Shown: piece by piece, positions 1 through 7,280 of the stretch
Layout of the letters: every line of letters starts with the position of its first letter
How positions within the stretch are numbered: the first letter of the stretch is position 1
NCBI GenBank assembly: GCA_947479075.1
Contig: CANJZR010000029.1
Span: forward strand, 1 to 14,447
DNA: 14,447 nucleotides
Origin: Planctomycetaceae bacterium
Lineage (GTDB): Bacteria; Planctomycetota; Planctomycetia; Planctomycetales; Planctomycetaceae
Direction of reading: 5' to 3'
The notes under the pieces: model-generated
What the model was told of the DNA's origin: nothing
Seen by the model: the letters and a program-made list of their open reading frames with translations, nothing else
Database searches by the model: none
Program-made: the position numbers and the translations under genes

Positions 1-309
1 GATCTGCCTATGTCAGGCTCCATTGTGGGCGATACAGACGGACCGGAGAAGTGCGATTCGAGAGCGGGGTGTCGGTCACTTCTGTTTTCTCCGCAGGAGG
101 TTGCGGAAAAACAAGGAGCAAATTCCCGCCCGCCAGTCCCATTTGCAAACTTTTATGTTTCTTCGGAATAGACGCGTTTCACGCTTCTTCCGGAGACGAA
201 TAAACTACAATAAATGTATGGAGTTGTCGTCTCAGAGTGACCTCCCGACCTCGCTGCATTGGACGCTCCTCCTCGCGGGCTGATGGTCGGGAAAACAGAG
301 GTGTCCTAC
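1..309. other. 5' leader / intergenic region before the DUF1501 gene
   Basis: I see no convincing gene here; the open frames are short and rich in Arg, as expected of chance frames. The region holds a bulged hairpin (84-112, listed separately). Further on is an A/T-rich stretch (about 200-216) with TACAAT at 206-211, which could be a -10 element for the gene starting at 310, but the matching -35 position has only a weak CTTCTT. A DUF1549/DUF1553 gene, the usual partner of DUF1501 genes in planctomycetes, could lie just outside the left edge. Confidence 0.5.
84..112. repeat. Bulged hairpin with a GGAGGT loop
   Basis: Arms GTTTT-(C bulge)-TCCGCA and TGCGGA-AAAAC enclose the six-base loop GGAGGT. 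This gives 11 pairs with one bulged C. Neither strand has a T-tract after the stem, so it is not a classic intrinsic terminator. It could be a transcript end for a gene to the left of the window, or chance. The loop equals a Shine-Dalgarno core, but no start codon follows at a suitable distance. Confidence 0.4.
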
Positions 310-1677
310 ATGAACGGATCCGGAATCTACCCGATCGGCCCCCTGCATCGTCGCAGCATCCTGAAGGCAGGAGCTGCTGGCGTTTTGGGAGCAGCCTTGC
401 CGGGACCGGTTCAGGCTTCGTCGGGATCGTCTCATCGGGCCAAGTCTGTGATCTGGGTCCATCTGAGCGGTGGTCCCAGCCAGCTCGACATGTGGGACCC
501 CAAGCCGCTGGCCCCGGATGCGATTCGCGGGGAATTCGGCTCGATTTCGACCGCGATCCCAGGGGCTCTCGTTTGCGAACACCTGCCACGCCTGGCGCGC
601 ATGCTTGATCGCTGGACGATCCTGCGAACCCTGACTCACGGCGAGGGAAATCACCTGCTCGCTACGCACGTCGCCCTGACTGGACGTCCGACTCCCGTTC
701 CGCGCGGTGGAAGCGACCTGGACCGGGTGCAGTCGCGGAGCGACTTCCCGAATATGGCGTCGGCCCTCGATTACGTGCAGCCTCGGAACGATGGCATCCC
801 GTCGGGGGTGTCGCTGCCCAACTACTTTATCGAAGGCCCGCTCACCTGGCCGGGGCAATATGCGGGCTTCATCGGGATGAAGCACGACCCCTGGCAGATT
901 AACCAGGACCCCAACGATCCGAACTTCAAGGTCGATTCGTTGACCCTGCAGCAGGGGGTCACTCCTTCACGACTTGTTTCGCGGCACGAACTCACGTCGC
1001 TCCTGGAGCGAGACCGCCCCATGGGAGGCCGGGCCGCCGGGTTTCAGGAGCAGCAGGAACTCGCGTTTTCACTGCTCACATCGGCCAAGGTGACAAAAGC
1101 CTTCGATATCAACAGCGAGTCGCCCGAGACGCGTGACCGGTACGGTCGCAACAAATTCGGTCAGTCGCTGCTGCTGTCGCGTCGCCTGGCGGAAGCGGGT
1201 GTGCCGATGATCCAGGCTGCCATGGGCATCGTCCAGACCTGGGACACGCACGTCGACAACTGGGGCCGTATGAAGACCCAGCTGTTGCCCTGGCTCGACA
1301 TGGGGCTTGAGGCCTTGATGATCGACCTCGAAGAGCGTGGACTGATGAACGACGTGATGGTCGTTGTCATGGGCGAGTTTGGGCGTACGCCTCGGATGTC
1401 GACTCTCCCGGGACAGTCCGTGCCGGGCCGCGACCACTGGCCGTTCGTCTATTCTGGTCTCTTCGCCGGAGCCGGTGTCCGTGGTGGCCAGATCCTCGGC
1501 CAGTCCGATGGGAATGCGGCTTACCCGGTCTCGCGGTCGTGGACACCAGCCGATGTCTGTACCACGGTTTATAATGCTCTTGGCGTCGACGATCACGCTG
1601 AACTGCTCGACCCGCTGGGCCGGCCCAATCGCCTCATGAATGGCGAAGTGATCGAGCCACTCTACACCGGGGCGTGA
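310..1677 (+). CDS. DUF1501 domain-containing protein, Tat-exported
   Basis: This 455-residue protein belongs to DUF1501, a family with an alkaline-phosphatase/sulfatase-like fold that is greatly expanded in planctomycetes; its biochemical role is not established. The N-terminus has a twin-arginine motif (RRSILKAG, residues 14-21), a hydrophobic Ala/Gly stretch, and a likely cleavage site after VQA (about 36). Family hallmarks are HLSGGPSQLDMWDPKP (51-66), HGEGNH near 110, a WDTHVDNW motif, and GEFGRTP followed by GRDHWP in the C-terminal half. ATG 310 is chosen because AGAGGTG lies about 8 bases upstream and the Tat signal then begins at normal length. TTG 259 and ATG 283 are in-frame alternatives without comparable support. 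DUF1501 genes usually sit next to a DUF1549/DUF1553 cytochrome-like gene. None lies downstream here, so the partner is either left of the window or absent. Confidence 0.93.
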   Translation: MNGSGIYPIGPLHRRSILKAGAAGVLGAALPGPVQASSGSSHRAKSVIWVHLSGGPSQLDMWDPKPLAPDAIRGEFGSISTAIPGALVCEHLPRLARMLDRWTILRTLTHGEGNHLLATHVALTGRPTPVPRGGSDLDRVQSRSDFPNMASALDYVQPRNDGIPSGVSLPNYFIEGPLTWPGQYAGFIGMKHDPWQINQDPNDPNFKVDSLTLQQGVTPSRLVSRHELTSLLERDRPMGGRAAGFQEQQELAFSLLTSAKVTKAFDINSESPETRDRYGRNKFGQSLLLSRRLAEAGVPMIQAAMGIVQTWDTHVDNWGRMKTQLLPWLDMGLEALMIDLEERGLMNDVMVVVMGEFGRTPRMSTLPGQSVPGRDHWPFVYSGLFAGAGVRGGQILGQSDGNAAYPVSRSWTPADVCTTVYNALGVDDHAELLDPLGRPNRLMNGEVIEPLYTGA

Positions 1678-1726
1678 CAGCCACCCAGTTGCTGGGCCGT
1701 GACCTGCCGTCAGTGCATGCGAGGTC

Positions 1727-1756
1727 TTAGTATTCGAGACATCGCTCGACTAAAAT
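1727..1756 (+). promoter_or_regulatory. Imperfect dyad with possible -10 element upstream of the CehA-like gene
   Basis: TTAG-TAT-TCGAG and CTCGA-CTAA form an inverted repeat with a six-base loop and a TAT bulge. It runs into TAAAAT (1751-1756), which matches a -10 box at five of six bases, 51 bases before the ATG at 1808. The -35 position has only a poor match. It may be a promoter with an overlapping operator, or the end of the DUF1501 transcript. Both readings are inference. Confidence 0.25.
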
Positions 1757-1807
1757 CCAAGTGTTCAGGGAGACTCGTTTCCGCATGACACATACTGGAT
1801 CGCTTCG

Positions 1808-3514
1808 ATGCAATACGGTTCACCCGTTAAACGTGTGCTATTTGTTCTTCTTGGTTTAATTCTCTCCGCGAGCAATCTATCCGCCGCTGAACTCCGCCGC
1901 GTGACGGGGGTCATTCAGGAAAGCGGTCAACCTGTGGCCGCCAGACTGTATATCGAAGGTCCTCCGGGCACCTTCCACTTTGCCCGCTCCAGCGCTCCTG
2001 AAGGCACAGCTGTCGTGTATGACGTGAAGCGGACGGAGATGTGCCGAGAGCAGCATGTCACGTTGTCGGCGCATCCCTTCACGGTGGATCTTCTGCCGGG
2101 TGAGTACACATTCACCGTGGAACGTGGCCACGAGTATTTTGCCACCAAACAACAAGTCGTCGTCCCGGCCACAGGCGAGCCACCGGTGGTCGAGCTCCCC
2201 ATCACCCGTTGGATCGATATGGCTGCGCGAGGTTGGTATTCGGGTGACACCCATCTGCATCGCAAGCTGGAGGATGTGCCGAATCTTGTCGCAGCTGAGG
2301 ACCTGCATGTCGCACTGCCGCTGACGTACTGGGTGAGAGGAGCCTATGAACGCCCCACGGAATTCCCGGTGAACGGACATCCGGAACCGAAGTTGATCAC
2401 CATTGAGGAACCGAATCCACTACCTGATCGCGCGACAACGAAACGCTGCATCTGGCCAGTCAACACGGAGTACGAGCTGTTTTCCGTCAACGGGAAATCG
2501 CACACGCAGGGGGCTGTGCTGGTCCTGAATCACAAGACGCCGCTGCGGTTGGGGGCTCCTCCCGTGGGGCCGTTAACGCAATCAATCCGGGAAGAGGGAG
2601 CGATCCTCGACCTCGACAAACACACCTGGAACTGGACGCCGATGATTGTACCAGTCATGGGGGCCGATCTGTTTGAACTCGCCAACAATCATGTCTGGCG
2701 AACGGAGTTTCTAAACAAGAAGTGGACCTACGACGTATTGCCCCGGGATTGGAACATCGAAACGGACGCGCAAGGTTATACCGAACGCGGGTGGATCGAT
2801 TGGGGATTTAAGACTTACTACGCCTATCTGAATTGCGGATTCCGTATGCGTCCCACGGGCGGCACTGGCAGCGGGTATCACCCCGTTCCTGCAGGATTTG
2901 GCCGAGTCTATGTGCAGTGCCCGGACGGATTCAGCTATGAGAACTGGATGAAAGGTCTCAATGCCGGACACAGCTTCGTGTCGACCGGCCCGATGTTGGA
3001 TGTCACGATCAACGGGAAACCACCAGGGACCGTGTTCAAGGAAACACTCGGGGAAATGGTCGATGTGACTGTACGCTATGAGTATATCGGAGCGACGTCG
3101 AGAAAATTTGATGTCGAGATCGTCGTCAATGGAGAAGTGACGGCGAGTGCAAAGTGGGGACAAAGTCGAAGCACTGACCAAGGGAAATCGGGCGCCTCAA
3201 TCTTCCCGGTCAACAGATCTTCCTGGGTTGCTGTCCGTTGTTTTGAATACCGTGGAGAGGAGTCTGTCACCAGGGAAGGGCGAGATGCGGAACCCACCAA
3301 CAAGTCTCGCGTTCGCTATGCCCACACCGCCCCGTTCTATTTTGATTTCGGCGACCAGCCGGTTCGTCCGAAAGAACGCGAGGTCAACTACTTCATCCAG
3401 CGCATGGAGTCGGAAATCGAACGCAACACAGGCGTTCTGTCCGACGACGAAGTGGGGGAGTACCGCAAGGCATTGGAAATCTACAAGCAGATCGTACAGC
3501 GAGCCGGTCAGTAG
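1808..3514 (+). CDS. Secreted CehA/McbA-family metallohydrolase (PHP-like)
   Basis: This is a 568-residue protein with a Sec signal peptide (KRVLFVLLGLILSASNLSAA, residues 8-27). A beta-rich N-terminal domain (about 30-133) reads like a carboxypeptidase-regulatory or Cna-B-type fold. The PHP-like domain opens with YSGDTHLHR (144-152), whose two His and Asp match the first metal-binding motif of the CehA/McbA family. Later comes FELANNHVWR, then the GxGRVYVQ...GLNAGHSFVSTGP block typical of the family's C-terminal half. CehA and McbA hydrolyse carbaryl, but most planctomycete members have unknown substrates, so none is assigned here. The ATG has no clear Shine-Dalgarno. No alternative in-frame ATG lies upstream, and the signal peptide begins at the expected place. 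It stands 130 bases after the DUF1501 gene on the same strand, but co-transcription is not evident. Confidence 0.85.
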   Translation: MQYGSPVKRVLFVLLGLILSASNLSAAELRRVTGVIQESGQPVAARLYIEGPPGTFHFARSSAPEGTAVVYDVKRTEMCREQHVTLSAHPFTVDLLPGEYTFTVERGHEYFATKQQVVVPATGEPPVVELPITRWIDMAARGWYSGDTHLHRKLEDVPNLVAAEDLHVALPLTYWVRGAYERPTEFPVNGHPEPKLITIEEPNPLPDRATTKRCIWPVNTEYELFSVNGKSHTQGAVLVLNHKTPLRLGAPPVGPLTQSIREEGAILDLDKHTWNWTPMIVPVMGADLFELANNHVWRTEFLNKKWTYDVLPRDWNIETDAQGYTERGWIDWGFKTYYAYLNCGFRMRPTGGTGSGYHPVPAGFGRVYVQCPDGFSYENWMKGLNAGHSFVSTGPMLDVTINGKPPGTVFKETLGEMVDVTVRYEYIGATSRKFDVEIVVNGEVTASAKWGQSRSTDQGKSGASIFPVNRSSWVAVRCFEYRGEESVTREGRDAEPTNKSRVRYAHTAPFYFDFGDQPVRPKEREVNYFIQRMESEIERNTGVLSDDEVGEYRKALEIYKQIVQRAGQ

Positions 3515-3533
3515 TGATTCCCGATGGCTGTAA

Positions 3534-3577
3534 CACTTGAGTGCGGGTGACAGGTAGCCCCGCCACTCACTCAAGTG
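3534..3577. terminator. Bidirectional hairpin between convergent genes
   Basis: A perfect 10-bp stem, CACTTGAGTG (3534-3543) with CACTCAAGTG (3568-3577), encloses a GC-rich interior with CGGG/CCCG pairing. It sits 20 bases after the stop of the metallohydrolase gene and just past the stop of the opposing polyprenyl synthetase gene. No T-run follows on either strand, so strength as an intrinsic terminator is uncertain, but position and symmetry fit a shared transcript end. Confidence 0.7.
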
Positions 3578-3583
3578 CTGAAA

Positions 3584-5470
3584 TCAGGCCGGGGCCAGGA
3601 TCGGCAGATTCACCAGCAGCTGGTCGGCGGTCATCGACTGGCTCGGCTTGGCCTCTTCGGCCAGGACCGTGTCGATGAAGAAGTAGAGCAGCTTGCGGAG
3701 AGCTTCTGAGTCGACGCTGTCGGCGAGAGCCTCAGCGCGGGCTCGCGACTTCTCGACGAGTTGTTCGGCGGACTGGAAGGCATTCGTGGCTGCGAAGATC
3801 CGGCGCAGACGGGCCAGCCGCAAAGAATCCTCTCCATTCGATTCGAGGATCTGGCGGATCTCCTGCTTTTGCTCGGGAGACGCTGCCTGCAAGGCCAGAG
3901 CGAGCAGCACGGTCGGACGCAGTGACAGGGCATCCTGTCCCGCGACGATCTTGTTGTTGCTATCGCCTTCCCAGTCCTTCAGATCGTTCAGGATCTGGAA
4001 ACCGACACCGACATGGCGGCAGAAATGCGGCACCAGATCGTTGTACTTTTCCATCGGGCCGGCCATCCGCAGGCCAGCATACAGAGCTGCCTCGAACGCG
4101 GGAGACGTTTTCAGCGAGTAGATCTGCAGGGCGTCGAGCGCGGTCATCGACCAGTCGGGCGAATCCTTCCACGCCATCTCGGCTCCCTGGCCATCGCACA
4201 GCCGGATGTGGGCATTCGACATGCTCTCGATGATGTCGCAGGCCACATCGGTTCCCAGATCACCCCGGCAGGAATTCACCAGCTTGTATCCCAGGCCGAT
4301 GAGGTAGTCCCCGATGTTGATGGCAGGGCCCATCCCCTGGGTGCGGTGCAGCGTCTGGCGTCCGTAGCGGAAGAGGTCGTCGTCCTGGATATCGTCGTGA
4401 ACGAGCGAAGCTTTATGAAATGCTTCGATGGCCATGGCCACGCGGCAGACGGAGTCACTGAAGGTGACCGTGTCACCCGTCGCATTCTGTCCGGTGCGGG
4501 TCAGGGCGTCGAAAGCAGCCAGCGTGATGAAGGGGCGGAACCGCTTGCCGCCATTGGCGAGCCAGTCGTAGGCCACATCTTCGGTCAGTCCGAGTGGGCT
4601 GCGGGCCTTTTCGGGAGTCGTACTGCGAACGCGGGGAAGCAGCCGGTCGAAGTCCTCGGTGAAGAGCTTGTTGCCCGCCCGCATGAGCGGGATGTAGCTG
4701 TTGGTCTCGGGCGAAGGCAGCGGTTCATACTTGTCGAGCACTTCCCAGACCCAGCTTTCATCGAGAGAGGTGTTTTTGCAATCGCCGCTGTGCAGCGGAA
4801 CTGCGAACGATGGAACGCCCGCCAGCAGGACCTTGTCGATCGCCTTTTCGAGCACATTCAGGCAGGCGACCCCGAGGATCGAATCGACATACCCTTCGAC
4901 AATGATCTTCAGAACGACCGGTGATCCTTCGGCGACGAGGACCTTATAACCCAGCTGCTCCGCACGGACCTTGTAGTCGGCGATCGAGCAGGCGCCGCAC
5001 TTTTCGCAGTCGAGCCCGAACTGGTCGTACTCGGCCGGGCACCCCTCGGCATGTTTCAAGCAGTGGGGCAGCAGCAGCATGCGCCGCTCAAACGGCACGG
5101 CCAGGAATTGCCGTTTCCAGAACGAATTCCCCAGCATCACCATCACGAAGCCGAGGAACTTTTCGGGCAGACCTTCCTGGTCCAGGAATGATCGCCCGAA
5201 CTTTTCCAGGTCATCGCGGGTAAACGCGTGGGCCCGGTCGACATCCTGCATAAACCGGTCGGCAGCCGCCTTGATCGCGTCTCTCTGAGCCAGAGTTTCC
5301 GGGACCGCTTTGAGGTGGCTGGTGCTGCGACGGGCTTTTTTAACGGGTGCGGGATCGTCATCGATTTCGCGAGGTTCGACTGCGGGCATGGCTGTCTCCG
5401 AAGCAGCAGTCTGCGACGTTCCGTTCGTGGTCCTCTCCTCGAGGCCAGCGTGGGGAGCGGCATTGTCCAA
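3584..5470 (-). CDS. DUF116-polyprenyl synthetase fusion protein
   Basis: The 628-residue product joins two domains. After an Ala/Pro/Glu-rich, probably disordered N-terminus (1-60) comes a DUF116-type domain (about 85-250) with the Cys set C137, C144, C155, C158 and C161, spaced as if to bind a metal or Fe-S cluster. The C-terminal half (about 285-600) is an all-alpha trans-isoprenyl diphosphate synthase: GGKRFRP (307-313), first Asp-rich motif DDIQD (359-363), YGRQTLH, KT (454-455) and FQILNDLKD (491-499). The second motif therefore has Asn495 where Asp is usual. Such enzymes condense isopentenyl diphosphate with an allylic diphosphate to make quinone, carotenoid or carrier-lipid precursors; product length cannot be read here. 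TTG 5470 is preferred for its strong ribosome site. ATG 5389 (601 residues, GGAG six bases upstream) is a real alternative, and sequence upstream of 5470 does not look coding. Confidence 0.88.
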   Translation of the reverse strand: MDNAAPHAGLEERTTNGTSQTAASETAMPAVEPREIDDDPAPVKKARRSTSHLKAVPETLAQRDAIKAAADRFMQDVDRAHAFTRDDLEKFGRSFLDQEGLPEKFLGFVMVMLGNSFWKRQFLAVPFERRMLLLPHCLKHAEGCPAEYDQFGLDCEKCGACSIADYKVRAEQLGYKVLVAEGSPVVLKIIVEGYVDSILGVACLNVLEKAIDKVLLAGVPSFAVPLHSGDCKNTSLDESWVWEVLDKYEPLPSPETNSYIPLMRAGNKLFTEDFDRLLPRVRSTTPEKARSPLGLTEDVAYDWLANGGKRFRPFITLAAFDALTRTGQNATGDTVTFSDSVCRVAMAIEAFHKASLVHDDIQDDDLFRYGRQTLHRTQGMGPAINIGDYLIGLGYKLVNSCRGDLGTDVACDIIESMSNAHIRLCDGQGAEMAWKDSPDWSMTALDALQIYSLKTSPAFEAALYAGLRMAGPMEKYNDLVPHFCRHVGVGFQILNDLKDWEGDSNNKIVAGQDALSLRPTVLLALALQAASPEQKQEIRQILESNGEDSLRLARLRRIFAATNAFQSAEQLVEKSRARAEALADSVDSEALRKLLYFFIDTVLAEEAKPSQSMTADQLLVNLPILAPA

Positions 5471-5476
5471 GACTGA

Positions 5477-5484
5477 CTCCTCTC
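5477..5484 (-). promoter_or_regulatory. Ribosome binding site supporting the TTG start at 5470
   Basis: On the minus strand GAGAGGAG ends six bases before TTG 5470. It is the best Shine-Dalgarno match upstream of this gene and is why the TTG is preferred over ATG 5389 or the longer upstream frame. Confidence 0.55.
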
Positions 5485-5713
5485 GAATCCGCACAACTTC
5501 AGAGATCGATAACCGTGAACTGCCGGTTTCCCAGCGAGTTTTGAAATGAAATCGATCCAGTCCGCACACTCTGGGACGAAGCACGTTCGTGAGAACGGTG
5601 ATTCGCCCTTGAAATGCTGCGGGAACCTGAACACGGGTGCACATCGGGCGAGCTGCCGATGAGACTTCATGAATCTTCAGATTACCGAGTTTCCAGACCG
5701 ATTGCACCTCTTC

Positions 5714-5742
5714 CGACAGGGTTCCAAGGAACCCGATTGTCG
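5714..5742. repeat. Dyad with GGGTTCC/GGAACCC core
   Basis: The core arms GGGTTCC (5719-5725) and GGAACCC (5728-5734) are perfect, separated by AA. CGACA and TGTCG extend the symmetry on the outside, with a GAT bulge on the right. No T-tract follows on either strand. The near-absent loop suits a protein-binding palindrome better than an RNA hairpin. The GGGTT-N6-AACCC core also occurs in the lexA leader dyad (8302-8317). Confidence 0.55.
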
Positions 5743-5906
5743 CGTAGTGGATGTCTGCCCAGTGGTGTGCATCCGCAGCTGTGCAGCGGGGGGCTGGGAA
5801 TCGTCTGGACGAGCCGCGAAATCCGTCTCGTCACGAAGCGGGGAGTACGAAGTTCGCGTGAGCAGACGACGCCATAAACGCAGGAATGGCGGCATGACTC
5901 CCAGGG

Positions 5907-7274
5907 TCAGGTATGGCGCAGAGCTTCGATGGGGTCGAGTTTTGCCGCTGAGTTGGCGGGGTAAACTCCGAACACCAGACCAATAAAGACCGAGAAACCA
6001 AAGGCGACGGGCAGGCTCCAGACCGCAATCTGGGGCTCCATGCCCAGGAACATTTTGCCCATCTCGCTGGTTTTGGCTGAGGAATCGAGAATGTATTCAA
6101 CCAGGATCTGCTTTCCGATTCGGAACACCATGGGTGTCGAAAGCCCCATCCCCATCCCGATCATTCCCCCGGTACCAGATAGCACGACGGTTTCGATGAT
6201 GAACTGCTGCACAATGTCCCGGCGTCGAGCACCCAGGGCGCGACGGATCCCGATCTCGCGTGTTCGCTCGGTCACCGTGGCCAGCATGATGTTCATGATG
6301 CCGATGCCACCAACCAGCAAGCTGATGCCAGCCACCGAACCCAGGACGATGTTGAACAGGTTTCGCAGCTGTTCTGCCTGTTGAAGGAGTTCCAGCGGGA
6401 CGACCACGGCATAATCGGGCTTCGTCGGGTGGAGCAGGCCCATCGTCTCGCGGACGACTTCTGCGGTGCGCACCACTTCGTCGAGCTTGTTGACTTGTAA
6501 GGTGATCTGGTTAAAGACCACCGATTCGGTACTGAAGTTTCCAGATGAGTACTTCACGAACACATCGTTGGTGTTCATGCGGGCCTGAAGAGTTTCCAGA
6601 GGGATGTAAACATCCTTGTTATAGTCCTGTCCCGACAGACTTCCCCCGACCGCAGCGGAGGCTGTCCTTGGTTGCATCACTCCAACCACCCGGTAGGCCC
6701 GGTTATTGATCTGGACCGCCTGGCCAATCGGATTGTCGATCGGGAACAGCGTTTCACAGGTCTCAAAAGCCAGGACCGCGATGTTCGTCATGTCGCGGCC
6801 ATCCTGGTCGCTGACAAACCGTCCGGTCGCCACGTCCAGGTGGTTCATATCGAGATAGTCAGCCGTGCAGCCGACAACGCGGCAATTCATGACTTTGTCG
6901 CGGTTACGCACTTCCATCGGAAGTTCTCGCACTGGTACGAGTCCCCGACCAGTTAGATTGGGAAGCGTTTCCCCCAGAACTTTAAAATCAGCACGTGTCA
7001 GCCCGTATCGCAGCGGGGTCATCCCTCCGCGACCGCCACCCGATTGCGATGCGGTCGGATCGTCCGGCGGTTTCACGCTGCGGACAATGATATTCGTGGC
7101 GCCGAGCGAGAGAACCTGCTGCTGGGCCTGCTGACTGGCCCCTTCGCCGATCGCGAGCATTGCGATCACCGAAAAGACGCCGAACACAATTCCAAGCATG
7201 GTCAGGCCCGACCGCAGCTTATGCAGCAGCAGGCTCTTCATGGCCAGTTGGATGGTTCGAATCAGTCTCAGCAT
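5907..7274 (-). CDS. MacB-like ABC transporter permease (MacB_PCD-FtsX)
   Basis: This is a 455-residue inner-membrane permease of the MacB/FtsX type. TM1 spans about residues 22-42 (TMLGIVFGVFSVIAML). A large periplasmic MacB-PCD domain runs to about 305. The FtsX domain follows, with TM2 about 308-332 (LLVGGIGIMNIML), a cytoplasmic loop TERTREIGIRRALGARRRDI, TM3 about 361-385 and TM4 about 417-438, ending in YPANSAAKLDPIEALRHT, a near-consensus MacB C-terminus. A Gly/Ser-rich patch near 75-85 is not conserved in the family. Its start lies six bases after the ATPase stop without a good Shine-Dalgarno, suggesting translational re-initiation. MacB-type pairs use ATP hydrolysis to drive periplasmic events (export with MacA/TolC, lipoprotein release or signalling) rather than classic membrane transport. 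No MacA-like gene is in this operon, so the substrate is unknown. Confidence 0.93.
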   Translation of the reverse strand: MLRLIRTIQLAMKSLLLHKLRSGLTMLGIVFGVFSVIAMLAIGEGASQQAQQQVLSLGATNIIVRSVKPPDDPTASQSGGGRGGMTPLRYGLTRADFKVLGETLPNLTGRGLVPVRELPMEVRNRDKVMNCRVVGCTADYLDMNHLDVATGRFVSDQDGRDMTNIAVLAFETCETLFPIDNPIGQAVQINNRAYRVVGVMQPRTASAAVGGSLSGQDYNKDVYIPLETLQARMNTNDVFVKYSSGNFSTESVVFNQITLQVNKLDEVVRTAEVVRETMGLLHPTKPDYAVVVPLELLQQAEQLRNLFNIVLGSVAGISLLVGGIGIMNIMLATVTERTREIGIRRALGARRRDIVQQFIIETVVLSGTGGMIGMGMGLSTPMVFRIGKQILVEYILDSSAKTSEMGKMFLGMEPQIAVWSLPVAFGFSVFIGLVFGVYPANSAAKLDPIEALRHT

Positions 7275-7280
7275 GACATG

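Larger units (their letters stand above)
5471..5906. other. 436-base intergenic region between ABC permease and polyprenyl synthetase genes
   Basis: Both flanking genes are on the minus strand, so this gap should hold the exporter operon's transcript end and the promoter and leader of the fusion gene. I find no credible gene; the short frames on both strands lack ribosome sites and any recognisable motif. The one clear structure is the dyad at 5714-5742. No convincing -35/-10 pair was found on the minus strand. Confidence 0.5.

Noticed and set aside
232..885. 217-codon minus-strand frame over the DUF1501 gene
   Set aside because: Antisense shadow of a well-identified coding region; no start signal or domain.
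1684..1696. CCCAG-TTG-CTGGG mini-hairpin after the DUF1501 stop as a terminator
   Set aside because: Only five pairs with a three-base loop and no T-tract; too weak to call.
1785..1859. Short out-of-frame upstream ORF overlapping the start of the CehA-like gene (24 codons from ATG 1785)
   Set aside because: The nearest purine-rich site (AGGGAG) is 12 bases away and the peptide has no leader-peptide logic; most likely chance.
4013..4924. 303-codon plus-strand frame opposite the polyprenyl synthetase
   Set aside because: The minus-strand frame contains all prenyl synthase motifs; the plus-strand product has none and begins within the gene.
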